Positions 1 to 11,539 of a stretch of DNA of 64,000 nucleotides are shown piece by piece. Position numbers and translations under genes: made by a program. Below the pieces are notes generated by a model. The model was not told where the DNA came from. It was given only the letters and a program-made list of their open reading frames with translations, and ran no database searches. This DNA is from Pachypanchax playfairii (lineage: Eukaryota; Chordata; Actinopteri; Cyprinodontiformes; Aplocheilidae), in the NCBI GenBank assembly GCA_006937955.1, contig SSNP01000031.1, forward strand, positions 3,740,440 to 3,804,439, given 5' to 3'. Positions within the stretch are counted from its first letter, which is position 1; every line of letters starts with the position of its first letter.

Positions 1-533
1 CGCGCTCTAACTGGCTTCAAGCTTCAATTTTCAAGCGTCAAACTTGAAGTGTTATGAACGTTGCTTGACGTTGACAAAGTGGCCGGTGTGAACGCACCAT
101 AATGCTGAAGTTTATGCTCCGCCCCCTCCATGTAATTGAACAGGACCATTTCTTGAATTAAAAAAGAAATAGACCTTAGATATTTATTAGTTTTGACCTC
201 TGGTAATTCACATACTTATTTCCATACACCTGCATGTTCGGTTATACATTTTTCTAAGTTTAGTTGTGGTTAGTAATCAGATACTCAGAAAACATCATGA
301 CTGTTTGTGTGTAAGCAGGCATGACTTTCAACCACACATCCAGACAGAATCTGCTTCCAAATATAAAACATGGCAGCACCTGTAAACAGTATTTCACACC
401 TTTTTGTTTGCAAAACAAACGAAGTTTTAGAAGCTTTATCTCTTTTTATTTATGTTGATGGTCAGGTTCCAAACAAAGAGCAGAATGACAGGGGGAAAAA
501 AATCTTAATGCAATAAGAACAGAATAAGAATAC
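1..533. other. Intergenic or intronic, nothing recognised
   Basis: AT-rich sequence without a credible gene. Around 115-140 a short stretch (CTCCGCCCCCTCCATGTAA) resembles sequence near 44.85 kb and may be a worn repeat. It probably lies within the long first intron of the minus-strand shroom4-like gene whose first coding exon is at 32.6 kb (inference). Confidence 0.5.
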
Positions 534-847
534 TTAAAGGGGTTATGACATCAAAATGCACTTTTTTTAGGTTTTTGGGGTATATCATGATGTGTTGTGC
601 ACTGATGAGGCCGTGTGAACGTCCAAAGCGAGTATCAAAGTTCCCGTTTGTGGGCGGTCCGCTTTGTTTCTTATTTAAAAAACGGTTCAATCGGAAAGCA
701 CCATTTTTTCCTACGTGGCATTTTATCCTACGTATTTCATAGCGTCCAATAACAGTGCACAGTAAAGTAAACAGTCCAACCCCCCACCCCCAGCCCATAC
801 ACCGGTAGCTGCGTTGCGCTAGCTTGTGCTGCTGCTCTTGAGAAGAG

Positions 848-1129
848 ATGACTACGCAAACGGGGACCTGTTGTGTCCAAGGATGCTCAACCCATGCTGG
901 AAGTTTACACTCACTCCCGAAGGATGAAAAAACAAGAGAAGAGTGGCTGAAGTTCATTTATGGAGAAGTGCCACGCAGTTATAACCTCAATTTGAGAATA
1001 TGTTCAGCTCACTTCACGGAGGACTGCTTCCATAACTTGGGTGAATTCAAGTTGGGATTGTCAAAGAAACTGATTTTAATTAAAAATTATTTACCAACCC
1101 TGAAGGAGGCGACCACATCGTCAATACCT
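848..1129 (+). CDS. THAP zinc-finger protein, first coding exon
   Basis: The exon encodes 94 residues of a THAP DNA-binding domain. The C2CH signature is visible as C8-x4-C13 and C52-x2-H55 followed by F56, with the conserved tryptophan W33 and a closing LPTL at 82-85, which corresponds to the AVPTIF box of known THAP proteins. THAP domains bind DNA through a zinc-dependent fold and occur in host regulators and in transposases. The ATG at 848 is the natural start. After codon 94 (CCT) comes a good donor, GTAAGT, at 1130; unspliced reading would stop six codons later, at 1147. The exon sits inside a TTAA-flanked inverted-repeat element, so it is probably transposon-borne, not a single-copy host gene. 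Similar THAP exons are abundant in fish genomes. Expression is unknown. Confidence 0.7.
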
Positions 1130-1359
1130 GTAAGTTTATTTATTTAATAAAATGCTGCCTTGCCTGATAAACGTTTGTTCGTGGTCTGAAGAGTTCATGA
1201 TGCTAGCATGTAATAGCCGCTCTAGCATCAATGTCCGTGAGCAACAGGTTTATCATACCATATTGTGAAATTTATTTTCATTGATAACATCTGACAGCAC
1301 TGTTTATTCGCTCATGTGATTAGTTGAGTTTTATGTGTTCACCCCTCCGTCTTCCTCAG

Positions 1360-1578
1360 AAGACGTTCCAGGCTCGAACATATACGGTTGTAAACGTCCA
1401 CTCGCCGTGTTACTGGACTGTTGACGGAGCCGAGAAGAAAGGCTTGCTGCGGGCAATGGTTGTAGCCAATCAGAGCGAAGTCAGCCAGGGAGACCCACAT
1501 ATCATTAATGAAAGGAACCGTGTTGCTGAGAAGAGGATTCTGACCTGCCCGTACAACCCCGCCCTGTTAGTTTTTTAA
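1360..1578 (+). CDS. Possible second exon of the THAP gene
   Basis: A pyrimidine-rich acceptor (CTTCCTCAG) ends at 1359. The following frame stays open for 72 codons to a TAA at 1576-1578. It joins in phase 0 with the donor after codon 94, giving a hypothetical 166-residue product. The encoded segment resembles no domain I know and contains no DDE-type catalytic motif. An alternative is that this is simply the non-coding right part of the element. Phase agreement alone has a one-in-three chance of being accidental. Confidence 0.3.
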   Translation, partial: KTFQARTYTVVNVHSPCYWTVDGAEKKGLLRAMVVANQSEVSQGDPHIINERNRVAEKRILTCPYNPALLVF

Positions 1579-1670
1579 TCAAATTCTTTTGTGAGTTGAC
1601 ATATGCGGGCATATCTACTACATGAAATAGCTTTACGCCAGTTTAAACAGTGATGTCATCACACCTTTAA

Positions 1671-3056
1671 ATAAAATAAAAAATATGTAGAAATGTACAC
1701 GTTTTTGTTTGTTTAGACTTTCATCTTTTGAAATTTCCTGCTAGCTCTTCAATGATTCAGCTGACAATGACTCTAATGTTAATCAGAATACTTCTGATTA
1801 AGTAAAGACGTGGTGGTTATTCAGTTAATTTCAGTGTGAAGCTTCTAACGTGGTTGAAAATTTTTTTTTTTTTTGTTGCTCAACTACTCTGTAACACAAC
1901 AGACGAACCTTATCATTCTTTTGTCCTGGGACCAGCCACTAGGGGGTGCTCATTTTGCTTTAGCTTCCATCTCTGTATTATTTCTTTTTCTAGTTATAAT
2001 ATATCTAGATGATTTACAACTACTGTTGCCAACAACCTACATGACTCATTTTCAAAAAGCCCAGAATGCTGTTGGACAGGAATTTGTTAAACACTAATGC
2101 ACAACTGGAACAAAATTGGATAAAGTCTGTGTCTGTGAAATCAACATCCAAATCTACTTCAGCCCACATTTGGAAGAAAGATGCCCAAAAAATTGGCAAA
2201 AAAAGGAGGAGGAGAAGAAAACAACTCTTTATCTGTTTAAAGAAAAACAGAGAGTTGAGGCTTTTGGCAAGTTCAGTAAAAGTATTTACATTCAGGCACC
2301 AAAACCAATGTGTCATGTGTTTCAAATGAAACAGGTTTATAAAAGGATTTCATTGATGATAGAGGTGCGCATGACTCCACGAATGGAAAAAAAAACAAAA
2401 AAAACCAAACATACAGCTGCTGTGGATCTTGTGTTCAGTCAGATCTGTCAATTTAAAAAGCCCAAACACGTAAAAAACAAGCTTTTAAAATCTGATTTAT
2501 CATTTCAAATTTTTATCACAAAAACAAAGTCTAATTAAATGATTGAATACATCAAATCTAACATATTTTCTTTAAAACTTTTATAAAAATAGAAATCCAA
2601 CAGATAACAGGGCAGAAAACACTGTGGTTAAATTAATTCAAGATGCCAGTGAGTCTTTGTTTACTTTTGGTGCTAAACACATACTCACAGATATAGAGTT
2701 ACATCCATTAACTGCCTCTTCCTCCCAAGAGGACAGCAACCTGTATCACACTCTAGTATTACAAGAGGATGGCATTACAGTTTATTCTGCTGGCTGAGTT
2801 TGACTGCAGTTTCTGTTGATTCTGAGATAATTGGGCTAGTTTATTATATTTGACAGTAGTCAGTTGTCAGCTGTCAATCAGAGAGGTAAAACAAGCAATT
2901 GGCATTCTGGAATAGCGCTACAACTGGTGGCAGCTTGTTGGATTAGCTCTGTGACTTTGCTAGCACTTGCTAACAACATCACTTAATTTCCCTTCAGGGA
3001 TTAATAAAGTATTTTTGATTTGATTTGGTGTTTCTGTATATCTGAAATGTTTCACT
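1671..3056. other. No gene recognised
   Basis: AT-rich. An open frame near 2116-2538 is lysine-rich and low in complexity, has no recognisable domain, and is judged accidental. Polypyrimidine and polypurine stretches occur near 1860 and 2200. The end (2990-3025, CCTTCAGGGATTAATAAAGT) resembles the 3' tail of a retroposon. Confidence 0.4.
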
Positions 3057-3437
3057 TTAAAGCAGAACTAAGTAAGTTTTTTCACCTCAATAAATGTTTT
3101 CTAGAGTCCCTGTGGGGGTAAACAAGGACTTGGCGAGGTGATTCGTGGGTCCCTCCCCTCCCTCCGGGGTCTGTGTCCTGAAAGCAGCACTTGCTACTTT
3201 CAGTGGATCGGACCCGACTAATCTCGCGAGAACAAACCTGCTTTACGGCACTCACACTCACGTACATAAATACAAGCATGAAGCCCTTGCCGTTGTTAGC
3301 AACGCCACCCTTAGGAGCGCAAAGATGACAATAATACTCACCTGTCGAGACATTTTCTTGGTTTTGTTTTTCTTTCTTCTTGCAAAAGCGTTCTCTGCGC
3401 GTTGTTGTTGGGGGGGCGGCGGCGGGGTGGAGGGGGT

Positions 3438-3448
3438 CTGTCTCTTAT
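3438..3448 (+). other. Likely Tn5 (Nextera) adapter remnant beside the gap
   Basis: The eleven bases CTGTCTCTTAT immediately before the N run equal the first eleven bases of the 19-bp Tn5 mosaic end used in tagmentation libraries. The match suggests read-through adapter sequence that survived trimming or masking, after a very G-rich stretch at 3406-3437. Confidence 0.6.
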
Positions 3449-3562
3449 NNNNNNNNNNNNNNNNNNNNNNNNNNNNNNNNNNNNNNNNNNNNNNNNNNNN
3501 NNNNNNNNNNNNNNNNNNNNNNNNNNNNNNNNNNNNNNNNNNNNNNNNNNNNNNNNNNNNNN
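3449..3562. other. Assembly gap, 114 N
   Basis: A run of N inside the MITE. Every open frame crossing it is meaningless. The flanking sequence is G-rich and could be hard to sequence. Confidence 0.98.
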
Positions 3563-3688
3563 CTGCGGTGGGGGAACGTTACGACAGTGAGCTTTCACAG
3601 GGGACCAGTAGGGGGAGAGCGAGAGCAAAACTTACTTAGTTCTGCTTTAAGAGTTTCCAAGACAAATGTTATGTGGTTTTCTGAGTAA

Positions 3689-4364
3689 GGCCCTGTCCCA
3701 ATACCCACACTTGCGCAGTTCAAATGCGCGTTCCTGATGAGGGGCGCAGGTGTGTAGGGTGTCCCGATTCTCAAGAGTGGAGAGTCGTGCCCTTGGCTCC
3801 GCCCCTTTCGAATGCTTGATCCACACTTTGCCGAAGTCCGCATCAGTGCAGACTTCAGCAAAGGGTATTTCCCACAATGCATTGCTGCGTGTGAATTTTG
3901 ACGGAAGAAGAAGAAAGTAGAGAAATGGCTGAACCATACGGACCAAAAAAAACGTTTTCTCAAGTGTAGAATCCAAATAATCAATATTTTATTTTATTGT
4001 CTAGATGTGTAATTACAATCAATTGATTCTCTGTTGGATAGATGTGTCACATATCTGATAAAAAATATAATTAATTAATAACGGTACAGACGTGTATTTT
4101 CGGACATGATATACTAACAGTTGATATACTAACAGTATACAAATGTTTGTTGGAGTTTTAAAGTGACTTCTAGTAGGAAAATAGCGCAAACAGTGACTGG
4201 TACTGCCATTTTGGTTGTCATGGAGTAAGAACACTGTGGCACGTAGTGCTCACTGCTATTTGTGCGCACTTGTTCACTACGCACTTCGAACCCTTATATG
4301 CACTTCTGCTAAGGGCACTTCGTGGAAGACCATAGGGTGCAGTGCGGGTATTGGGACATGGCCC
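3689..4364. mobile_element. Inverted-repeat element with GGCCCTGTCCCAATACCC ends
   Basis: The left end GGCCCTGTCCCAATACCC at 3689 is mirrored at the right end (GGGTATTGGGACATGGCCC, ending 4364), a roughly 676-bp element. No transposase is visible. I find no clear target duplication. The ends resemble non-autonomous DNA transposons of fish, but the superfamily is not assigned. Confidence 0.65.
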
Positions 4365-4479
4365 ATATGTCGTGTGGCATTCTTTTCTTTATAGTCACAA
4401 ACTTTGGCACACATACAAGCTGGGTTTAATCAAATTAGTGATGTATGTTTTCTTTGGAGTAGGCTATGGAGTAAATTTT

Positions 4480-4840
4480 CAGTTCAATAAAGTTTTATTT
4501 ATAAAGTGCCAGTTCATAACAAAAATCATTTCATGGCATTTTACTAGAAAGACAAACCCAATTCATGAGTGCAATTCACATAAAAAAGTCCAGATTCTGT
4601 GTTACATCTGCACAAATATTTTGTTTATTTTGTAATACGTAATCAGATTCAGTAAGTTTAAAAATGCCAATCAGTTAAATATGTCCTCTATAAGGACTCA
4701 GCTGATTAGGTTGAATCATCAGTTCAGCACAATCTTCAATTCTGTGCATAACAAACTGGTGACAGTAGAAAGGAATGGCTCCCTTTTAACAAGAAGAATC
4801 CTCCAGAATAACCAGAACCAGAATGAGCTTTTGCTGTGGT
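4480..4840. repeat. Dispersed fish repeat (CAGTTCAATAAAGTTTTATTT type)
   Basis: The order of blocks is the one seen in a very common fish interspersed repeat: a TTTATTTATA-AAGTGCCAGTTCA start, then CATGGCATTTTACTAGAAAG, then a late block near 4770-4810 (GGCTCCCTTTTAACAAGAAGA). It is degenerate. Open frames across it are not genes. Confidence 0.5.
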
Positions 4841-5035
4841 ACGGTAAAATTTCCATATCATGTTTTTTTCCTAAATTATATCGGTTTTACAGTATTTGAC
4901 TGTATTTTTTATACGACCAATGTTACCCACGTTATTTTCTAAGAAGTAAAGAATTACTGCATTAGATCAGCTTTAAATAGTCAATTTTACTGTAATGTGC
5001 ACAGTAACATGTTTTTGTTGCAGAGCCTTTGCAAG

Positions 5036-5160
5036 TTAAGTTGCTAGCCGCCGGCTACCGCAAATGATAGTTGTTTGGTCGTCCACGTCCGACCTTTTGA
5101 AGCCGAAGAAATTCCATACTACAAACGCGGCTCCTCTTTTTAGAATAAGTTGTTCTGGGT
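5036..5160 (-). pseudogene. Fragment of a BED-type zinc finger (hAT/ZBED)
   Basis: The minus-strand frame reads FVVWNFFGFKRSDVDDQTT followed by IIC. The W-x2-FGF pattern, the acidic SDVD stretch and the first zinc-binding Cys are those of BED fingers of hAT transposases and ZBED proteins. The second half of the finger is missing or mutated, and no transposase follows, so this is a relic. Confidence 0.45.
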
Positions 5161-6932
5161 CATTAATCTGTGCGTTGCTGTCACAGCCCCCACAAGTAAG
5201 CCATTCTTCTTTCAAAACTTTATTTTTCATGTGTGGTGCACATGAAGTGCGTCTAGTACTGAAATTGGTTCCTGCAGAAATACGTTCCCACTGCAAACGA
5301 CTTTGTCTTAGCTATTCACAGGTATAGCGGTATGTAAAAAAATCATATCATAACCAAAATAAACACCTGTTTTCAGTACAAACCAGTGTACCGCCCAGGC
5401 CTACTTTAAACAGTGTGGTTGAGACAGGAAATGTTGGATTATCTTTTTTGATGTTAGGGCCTCAGTATGAAAAATAAATGCTTAAAAATATTTGGTTTTG
5501 ACAAAAGTATAATGTTACAGCCCCACCATTTATGAAAGACTTCTGTTCAGCACATTTAAAGGAAAATTTCCTGTGACATTAGAAGTTAAGGGACAAAGCA
5601 CTGCTTTATGTATTAAACAGTAAGTACTGTATACTGTATTCTAACCAAACGGCTGTTTCACCTATAGCTGCCTGTTGCAGCGGGCAAGGTAACGAGCTGC
5701 CCATCATGTTGATCTGTACATGAGATGAATGAAGCAGAACGGAAAAAGAAGGCGGACACACAGAGAGAGAGACATGTCACTATGGTTACACAGATACTGA
5801 GTGAGTTGTTCCTTTCCTTGCTTTGGTTTTCTGGATATCCGGTTTGCACTCACACTCACATATGGACCCCGTGTGTTTAGAATCTCCAAACTATTTAAAA
5901 GTCTTTTCTTATTATTTACCAACACCACTACCACTGATCCTTTTTCTAAAGTGAAAGCAAAGGGACGGGGTTTTCTAGTGCTGAGAAACGGAGATTGGTT
6001 TCAGTAGACACTTTTAATGATCAGTATGAGCTACACAAAAAGACTCACACTTGTGAGCATTTTCTCTGGTACAGGTTTTTAACTGATATTAAAACTATTA
6101 TTTTGTCTATTTTGTGATGTTTCAGGTTTGATTGTGACATGTTTTCACTTCATGTTCTGTCACGTAATTCTGTCATCGAGGTAGTAACACGCACCTGTTC
6201 TAATGTCCCTTATCCCACTCCCATAACTCTGCTCCGTTAGACGTTGTGCTCTGTTGTTAATGTATTGTCAGATTTTGGCTTGTAAAATGGTACACCTGGC
6301 TGCAACTGCATTGCTGCATTTTGGGTCCAACACACCACACTTCCTGCTCCAGTGTTTCATGACAAATGTAATGTATCTGGATTCACTGCCTTTGGCATTA
6401 TTGTAAATCCTTTTTGAATGTTGAATATTTAATACAAACGCCACAACAACGGAACAAGGCCTACAGCAGTTGGGGAGCTAGGCTTGCGACTCCCACGTGC
6501 AGTCCAATGTCGCAAAAATTCCTCACCCAAACAAACTCTGACCCCCGATCTTCTCCGGTTGCTCCTCCCCTGAGCTCCGAAGCAGCCACTCAACCCTCCG
6601 TCTCTGCCACCCTCCACAGTACCATGCCACGCTATTATGGACTATTCATCGTATTAGGCAATCCGCAATGGTGCCCGCTACTCTGCCCGCTATTGGCTGG
6701 TAGATGCAAACATAATGCCAACCTTGGCCCGTCAAAATAAATATTTTAGAATATTTTACTTTGTATATAATTTTTTAAAGGAAATGTTGGGCATTCATTC
6801 TATACCCCTCTAAAACACTCTGTGGAGATATTATTTAAAAAAATATAGTTTTTTATGAAAATGTTTCATATTCCACCTTTAAGCATGAAAAACATGTCAA
6901 AATTTCTTCTCTATTAGCAATAAATTCTTGTC
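5161..6932. other. No gene recognised
   Basis: No supported gene. The 108-residue frame at 6414-6740 starts with ATG but has no domain and lies in a CA-rich, proline-rich context; I treat it as chance. The stretch 6120-6260 resembles worn repeat sequence. Confidence 0.4.
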
Positions 6933-7488
6933 TTAAAGAGGCCCTTCCATTAAAAACGGTTTTTCTGAAGTTTCTGTTGACTATTTTAGCTCCACAGGTG
7001 TTCTTACCTTCATAGTGGGTGTGAAAATGGCACAACAACTTCTCTTCGCTCAAACTACGCAGGTGGCGATAAAACCCGAGTTTGAACGGCTTGTATTTGT
7101 TTCATCACAACTCCTTTGCTCGTTAGTATTCATCAGCTCCCGCAGTTGAGACCACGCCTAGCATGCTGCTGGCTAAAAGCTGTAGCATAAACACATATCA
7201 AACAGGAAGAGACTACGTGCACTGTTGCCATGCGCAGCGGGGGAAGAAACAGGAAGCTGTGCTCTCATAGGCTAGTTTGTTGGCATATCAGATTCACAGT
7301 CCAGCAAATTGGCATGATAAATATTAACAAATTGGAGCCGAAGCCAGGCGAATCTTCACACAGACAGACTGAAAGGTCAGTTAATCAGTGTTTCTTAATG
7401 TTTTTTAGATATAAAATGTTATTACTTAAGGTTAATACTTAAGTAATAACCACAAATTGATGGAATATGGGTGAAATGTCCTCTTTAA
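6933..7488 (-). mobile_element. AGAGGCC-family TTAA MITE, copy 1
   Basis: A 548-bp element between TTAA at 6933-6936 and 7485-7488, oriented opposite to the copies at 23.7 and 35.0 kb. It shares with them the blocks around AGCATGCTGCTGGCTAAAAGC and ACTACGCAGGTGG. It has no coding capacity of note. See the nine-copy family finding. Confidence 0.8.
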
Positions 7489-9595
7489 CCACTGTGATGT
7501 CTGGGTACAGAAAATAATAGGAAACATTCAATTTGAATGGTCCCTACTGGAATCCATGTCTTGACACTCATCTTTTAATAAAGATATCAACCTGATAGGC
7601 CACTGTGGGCTCAGAGATCAAACCCCCACTGATGTCAGTGGGGACAAAGACCCTGCAAGTGAGAAACAGGAGCACCCATGAGCCCCTCTTGTCTGCTTCC
7701 ACTGCTGAGCACCCAAACATAATGACTGAGAAATGGGTTTTGAAACAGCAGTTTACTGCATGGAAATGAGCAGAAGAGCTGGAGGTTGCGACGTCAGTGA
7801 TTTCTGCTTCTCTGAAAGTTTCTCCCACATTTTCTTTGTTTTGACAGTGTTCAAATTCACCTTCATATCCACTGGTGGCTCAGAGCTGCTTATTGCTACT
7901 GTGAGTCACTCTTTTAGGACTGTGAATGAAAAATACACTCAACTTGTGTGGGATGAGAAAGGCCCGTGCAAAAAAGGACCAGATGTTCAGCTTGATGAAG
8001 ACGGCTCCATTAGGTCTTTGAGGTCCATGGCAGTTACCTTTTTGTGAGGATCAACCACGGGTTCTCAATTTTGAGAGTTTGGTCGTGGCCACGGGTCAAA
8101 ATTACAATGGTGCAATATTTAGGCCTTTTATGTTTACATGGTGCCCCATGCTGCTGGAACAAACGAGGATCATCAGATCGTATCTGGACTGTTGGTAGTC
8201 TTGGTAAGCTCACTCCCTCGTATGAGAAGCAACCCCCATGCATGGACTGTCTCACAATGCATTACTGTTATCATGACACGGGGCCCCTTGATGTGTTGAT
8301 GGATTTTCCAGGTGACCCAAACAGAAGAAAGATTCATAATATATTTATTTGCATTGGATCACTTTGCTTTACAGGAAAAACAATAAACTATTACAAAAAA
8401 ATGAAGCTGCAAAGTTTGCCGAACATTTGGCTGGGAGCGTTTTAAATATGCAATGACCCGAAATGTGGGTCAAAGTAATGAGGATGGTGATACGTTCTCA
8501 TTGGATTTTCCTATTTCAACCTTTCAAAAAGTCATATTTGCTGAATTTTTTGCCTTTCTATTTTAACTTTCTGTGAGCTTCCTCACTGAGGACACTGTTG
8601 TGTAAGTTTCCTATTTAATCCTTGGTGGCTATCACTCCATGTTGAAATCTTTTTTATTTCCTTCATAAAAACAAATATTGCTCAATCTAAAATTGTGTAA
8701 TTCCCATAACGCCCGCTTTTTCTTGTCTTGAGTCAGACTTGCTTCAACTGTTTAAATTAGTACTGAATAACTCTCCTGCAGCCGTGTCTCAGACAGCCAT
8801 TGCTCGAACCGGTGTTCTGCAGAAACATGCTACTTTTTGAGATGTGCTACACACATGTGCCGTTCTACAGATTTATCGTTTATTTTTTGTTTCTATATTT
8901 TTCCATAAATACTTTTTACCTATCAAATAAATTCTCCCAGGACAGGAACACTAAATATGATGTTATTTTTACTTTCTTTGTATTGTCAGAGTGACCGGCA
9001 AATGTTTGGACACACCCAGAGGAGAAGGACCCAACAATGGCCAATAAGGACCCAGAGGGCTTTTATATAGAAAATATCAGAGAAAGATCATAAAAATGTG
9101 ATTAAATAATTATCAGGACACACTCACCATAAACAAGAATACTGTATAAAATTCTAATGACATTTCATTATGAATTGATTTGTTTGATATGAGTTGATTT
9201 GTTTAATCTACTACTTCATAATAAATGTGTTTATATTTTTTCTATAGCACAATCAACAGCATCAGTTGGATCTAATAACGTACTCACTTTTTATCTCAGG
9301 TTTATTAGCAAATCCAGTATTTTCTCTTGTCAATCTGACCTTCTGTCCAACTCATCCCCTTTTGTGTGGATCAATTGGGCTTCTATTAAAAACAGAACAC
9401 CAGCGTATTTTGAGTGAAACACTGAACAGATTTATCAGACTGGCATCGGTTGTCCAACGGAAAAAAACTGAAGTGGTTAAATAAATGTGAGGCTTTATAA
9501 CCAAAGCCCTTCACAATCATGTTAAACTGCAATATGATCAAACGGTTAAGATCCAGAGCAGTGATGTCATCAAGAGGGTTGATTTCACCATGATG
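7489..9595. other. No gene recognised
   Basis: Two adjoining plus-strand frames (7733-8047 and 8044-8445) are open but show no domain, no convincing splice structure and no codon pattern I can recognise. Sequence from 8450 to 9590 is AT-rich. An old gene relic at 7.7-8.4 kb cannot be excluded. Confidence 0.35.
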
Positions 9596-9873
9596 TACCA
9601 TGAAAGATTGTACAGCGCCCAGGGTGGAGTTTCGGGGTTCGGTATCTTGCCCAAGGATACTTTGACATCACTGCCAGGACTCTGGATTGAGCTCCAGTCT
9701 CCCGATCGGAGGATGACCTCCTTCTCGATTAGACTACAGCTGTCCTGGGGCAGTGGTGGGTTCAGTATCTTGCCCAATGATACTTCGACACATAGCCTGC
9801 CGGCACCAGGGATCAAGCTCCAGTCTTCCAATCAGGGGGTGATCTCCCTCCCCACTAGGCTACAGCCGCCCAC
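9596..9873 (-). repeat. tRNA-derived SINE with duplicated head
   Basis: Read on the minus strand, 9871 downward starts GGGCGGCTGTAGCCTAGTGG, a tRNA-like box A region. The block with CTTGCCCAAKGATACTT occurs twice (around 9650 and 9765), each followed by a similar tRNA-like segment, so a unit of roughly 125 bp is tandemly doubled. No open frame here is a gene. Confidence 0.55.
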
Positions 9874-11539
9874 ATTATTCCAAGACTAGGATGAAAGGGT
9901 AACTTAGACCCAGACTGTGTCTAAAACTGAACCTCATCATTAAACCTCACTGAGCCCTTGGGGCAGGCTGCAGGGTACTACTGCTTGGTGAAGAAGATAG
10001 AAGGCGTGAAGAATGTGTGGAGGCGTTTTTGGTGGGCAGCTGGGCCCAGATTAGGGTCTGATTGAAGTACCAGGGCAAGCCCTATTGCAAGGGCAAATTT
10101 GTTGCCCTTCAGATGTGGAACAGAGACAAAATACCCAGGTGACAGCAGGGTGCAGCCACATGAGAGCCACAGAAAGGGCAGAGCTGCTGAGGAACCCAAT
10201 ACCACAGCAAAAGTCTTGTTACTACTTTCATTTCCACCAGAAAGTCTATGTTTATCGTAATGTTGGAACTCGAACAATGACCAACTTTGGCAAAACATTT
10301 GGATCAGTTTGATATTAGCCACATGCCAAGTCTCCAGTTTGCTCCTCTAACCATGTCTTTGGCATAGTTAATTTCATCAGAATAGTAGGTTTGGGATGTT
10401 TCTCCTAATGCCTTGCATAGCTTTTTACAAAGCCCAAGAAAATTATTTTGCTCATTATAAAGGGAAATGTCCTACTTTTAACATTAGCCTTGGTACAGAC
10501 TTGGTGAGCTTACCCAAGAAGATGATTAGAAGAATCAAAACGGACGAAGTATTAACAAGATTTTCAGAATCTAAATAATATCAAAAATGACATTCACTGA
10601 AATGTTTAGTTTGTGTGATCCTTCTCATGAGTTTTTTTCTTGTCGAGGTCCTGAACCCCCGGTTGAGTTTCACACATAAAAACTAAAAGGAGAAGAGTTC
10701 CAAATGGCCTTTTTATTTTCAACTACAGGCTTTACGTTCCTCATCGCTTGAGTATATGAAAAAACCAGCTCCACTTTCCATATTCTTTCTCATACAACTG
10801 CACGCAGAAAAACACACACCCTTCCTCAACCTCTGCCCTCCGGTCTGAGCCTTGTGAGGTTCTCCTCCCTTCATCACACCCATGCTCACACAAGGCCGTC
10901 TTTATCAGGGCGGGAGGAGGGGAGCTGCTCAGATGGAAAAAGAAAAAAGCTCCCACGCTTGCAGGGAAAGCACCAGCAGCTACATGTGTATGTGTCTGCC
11001 GCTGTTGAGCTGCACTGATTGCGGGTGTTGCAAACTGGAGTGAGTTATGTCCTTAAACGGCCTTTTCATAAAAACAGACTAAAGGGAGCAAATTAGACAA
11101 TGATGCATCGGACGGATAAAATCCCCTTTAGGGATGAAGTTTCAACGCTGCGGTCTCTCAGGAGAGAGGAGGCCTCAGGTCACTGACACAGTTGGATCAA
11201 ATTCAATACCCGAGTGACAAGAGAGGAAGAGAAAAGGTAACAGGGAAAGAAGGAAATGAGTCATAAGAAAGTAAAAAGAAGAAAAGGAGAAGAGGTTGTA
11301 GAGAAAATATCAACCTCTGATCTCCTGAATATAGACTCAAATTCCAGAGGGATCCTGTCGTCATGTGGATGAACACCAACATGAACTCCATCTCGTGAAC
11401 ATAATCTGAGCTCAATTAAAAGTGTCTCTGTCTTTCAAGTAGACCAGGTTCCTTCTGATTTTTCCCTCTAATTAATCTGTCGGCCTCTAAAATTCAAACT
11501 AACAGATTACAGTGAGTTGCGAGCTAACATTTCAGTGTC
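9874..11539. other. No gene recognised
   Basis: Mostly unique-looking, moderately AT-rich sequence. The GC-richer block at 10.8-10.98 kb has no supported exon; it could be regulatory or simply unique intron sequence. Confidence 0.4.

Larger units (their letters stand above)
534..1670 (+). mobile_element. Kolobok/T2-like TTAA element carrying a THAP-domain exon
   Basis: TTAA at 534-537 is followed by AGGGGTTATGACATCA. TTAA at 1667-1670 is preceded by the inverted form, whose reverse complement reads AGGTGTGATGACATCA (14 of 16 identical). The 1129-bp interior carries a THAP zinc-finger exon on the plus strand with a splice donor. TTAA target sites and TTAAAGG ends match the T2/Kolobok pattern known from frog and fish. 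No catalytic transposase domain is visible, so the element is non-autonomous or a derivative. Superfamily assignment is inference; piggyBac is less likely because its ends normally start CCC. Confidence 0.6.
3057..3650. mobile_element. TTAA-flanked MITE with perfect 20-bp terminal repeats
   Basis: TTAA at 3057-3060 is followed by AGCAGAACTAAGTAAGTTTT, and the exact reverse complement precedes TTAA at 3647-3650. The interior has no gene and is interrupted by an assembly gap. Perfect terminal repeats suggest a fairly young insertion. The TTAAAG start is shared with four other families in this window. Confidence 0.75.

Noticed and set aside
505..957. 150-codon minus-strand frame
   Set aside because: It is antisense to the THAP exon and element end, with no domain.
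2116..2538. 140-codon frame
   Set aside because: Lysine-rich, low-complexity translation of purine-rich DNA, no domain.
3145..3639. Frames of 62-164 codons across the N gap
   Set aside because: They exist only because N is translated as open; the region is a MITE.
7733..8445. Two adjoining frames as exons of a gene
   Set aside because: No recognisable domain and no good splice pairing between them.
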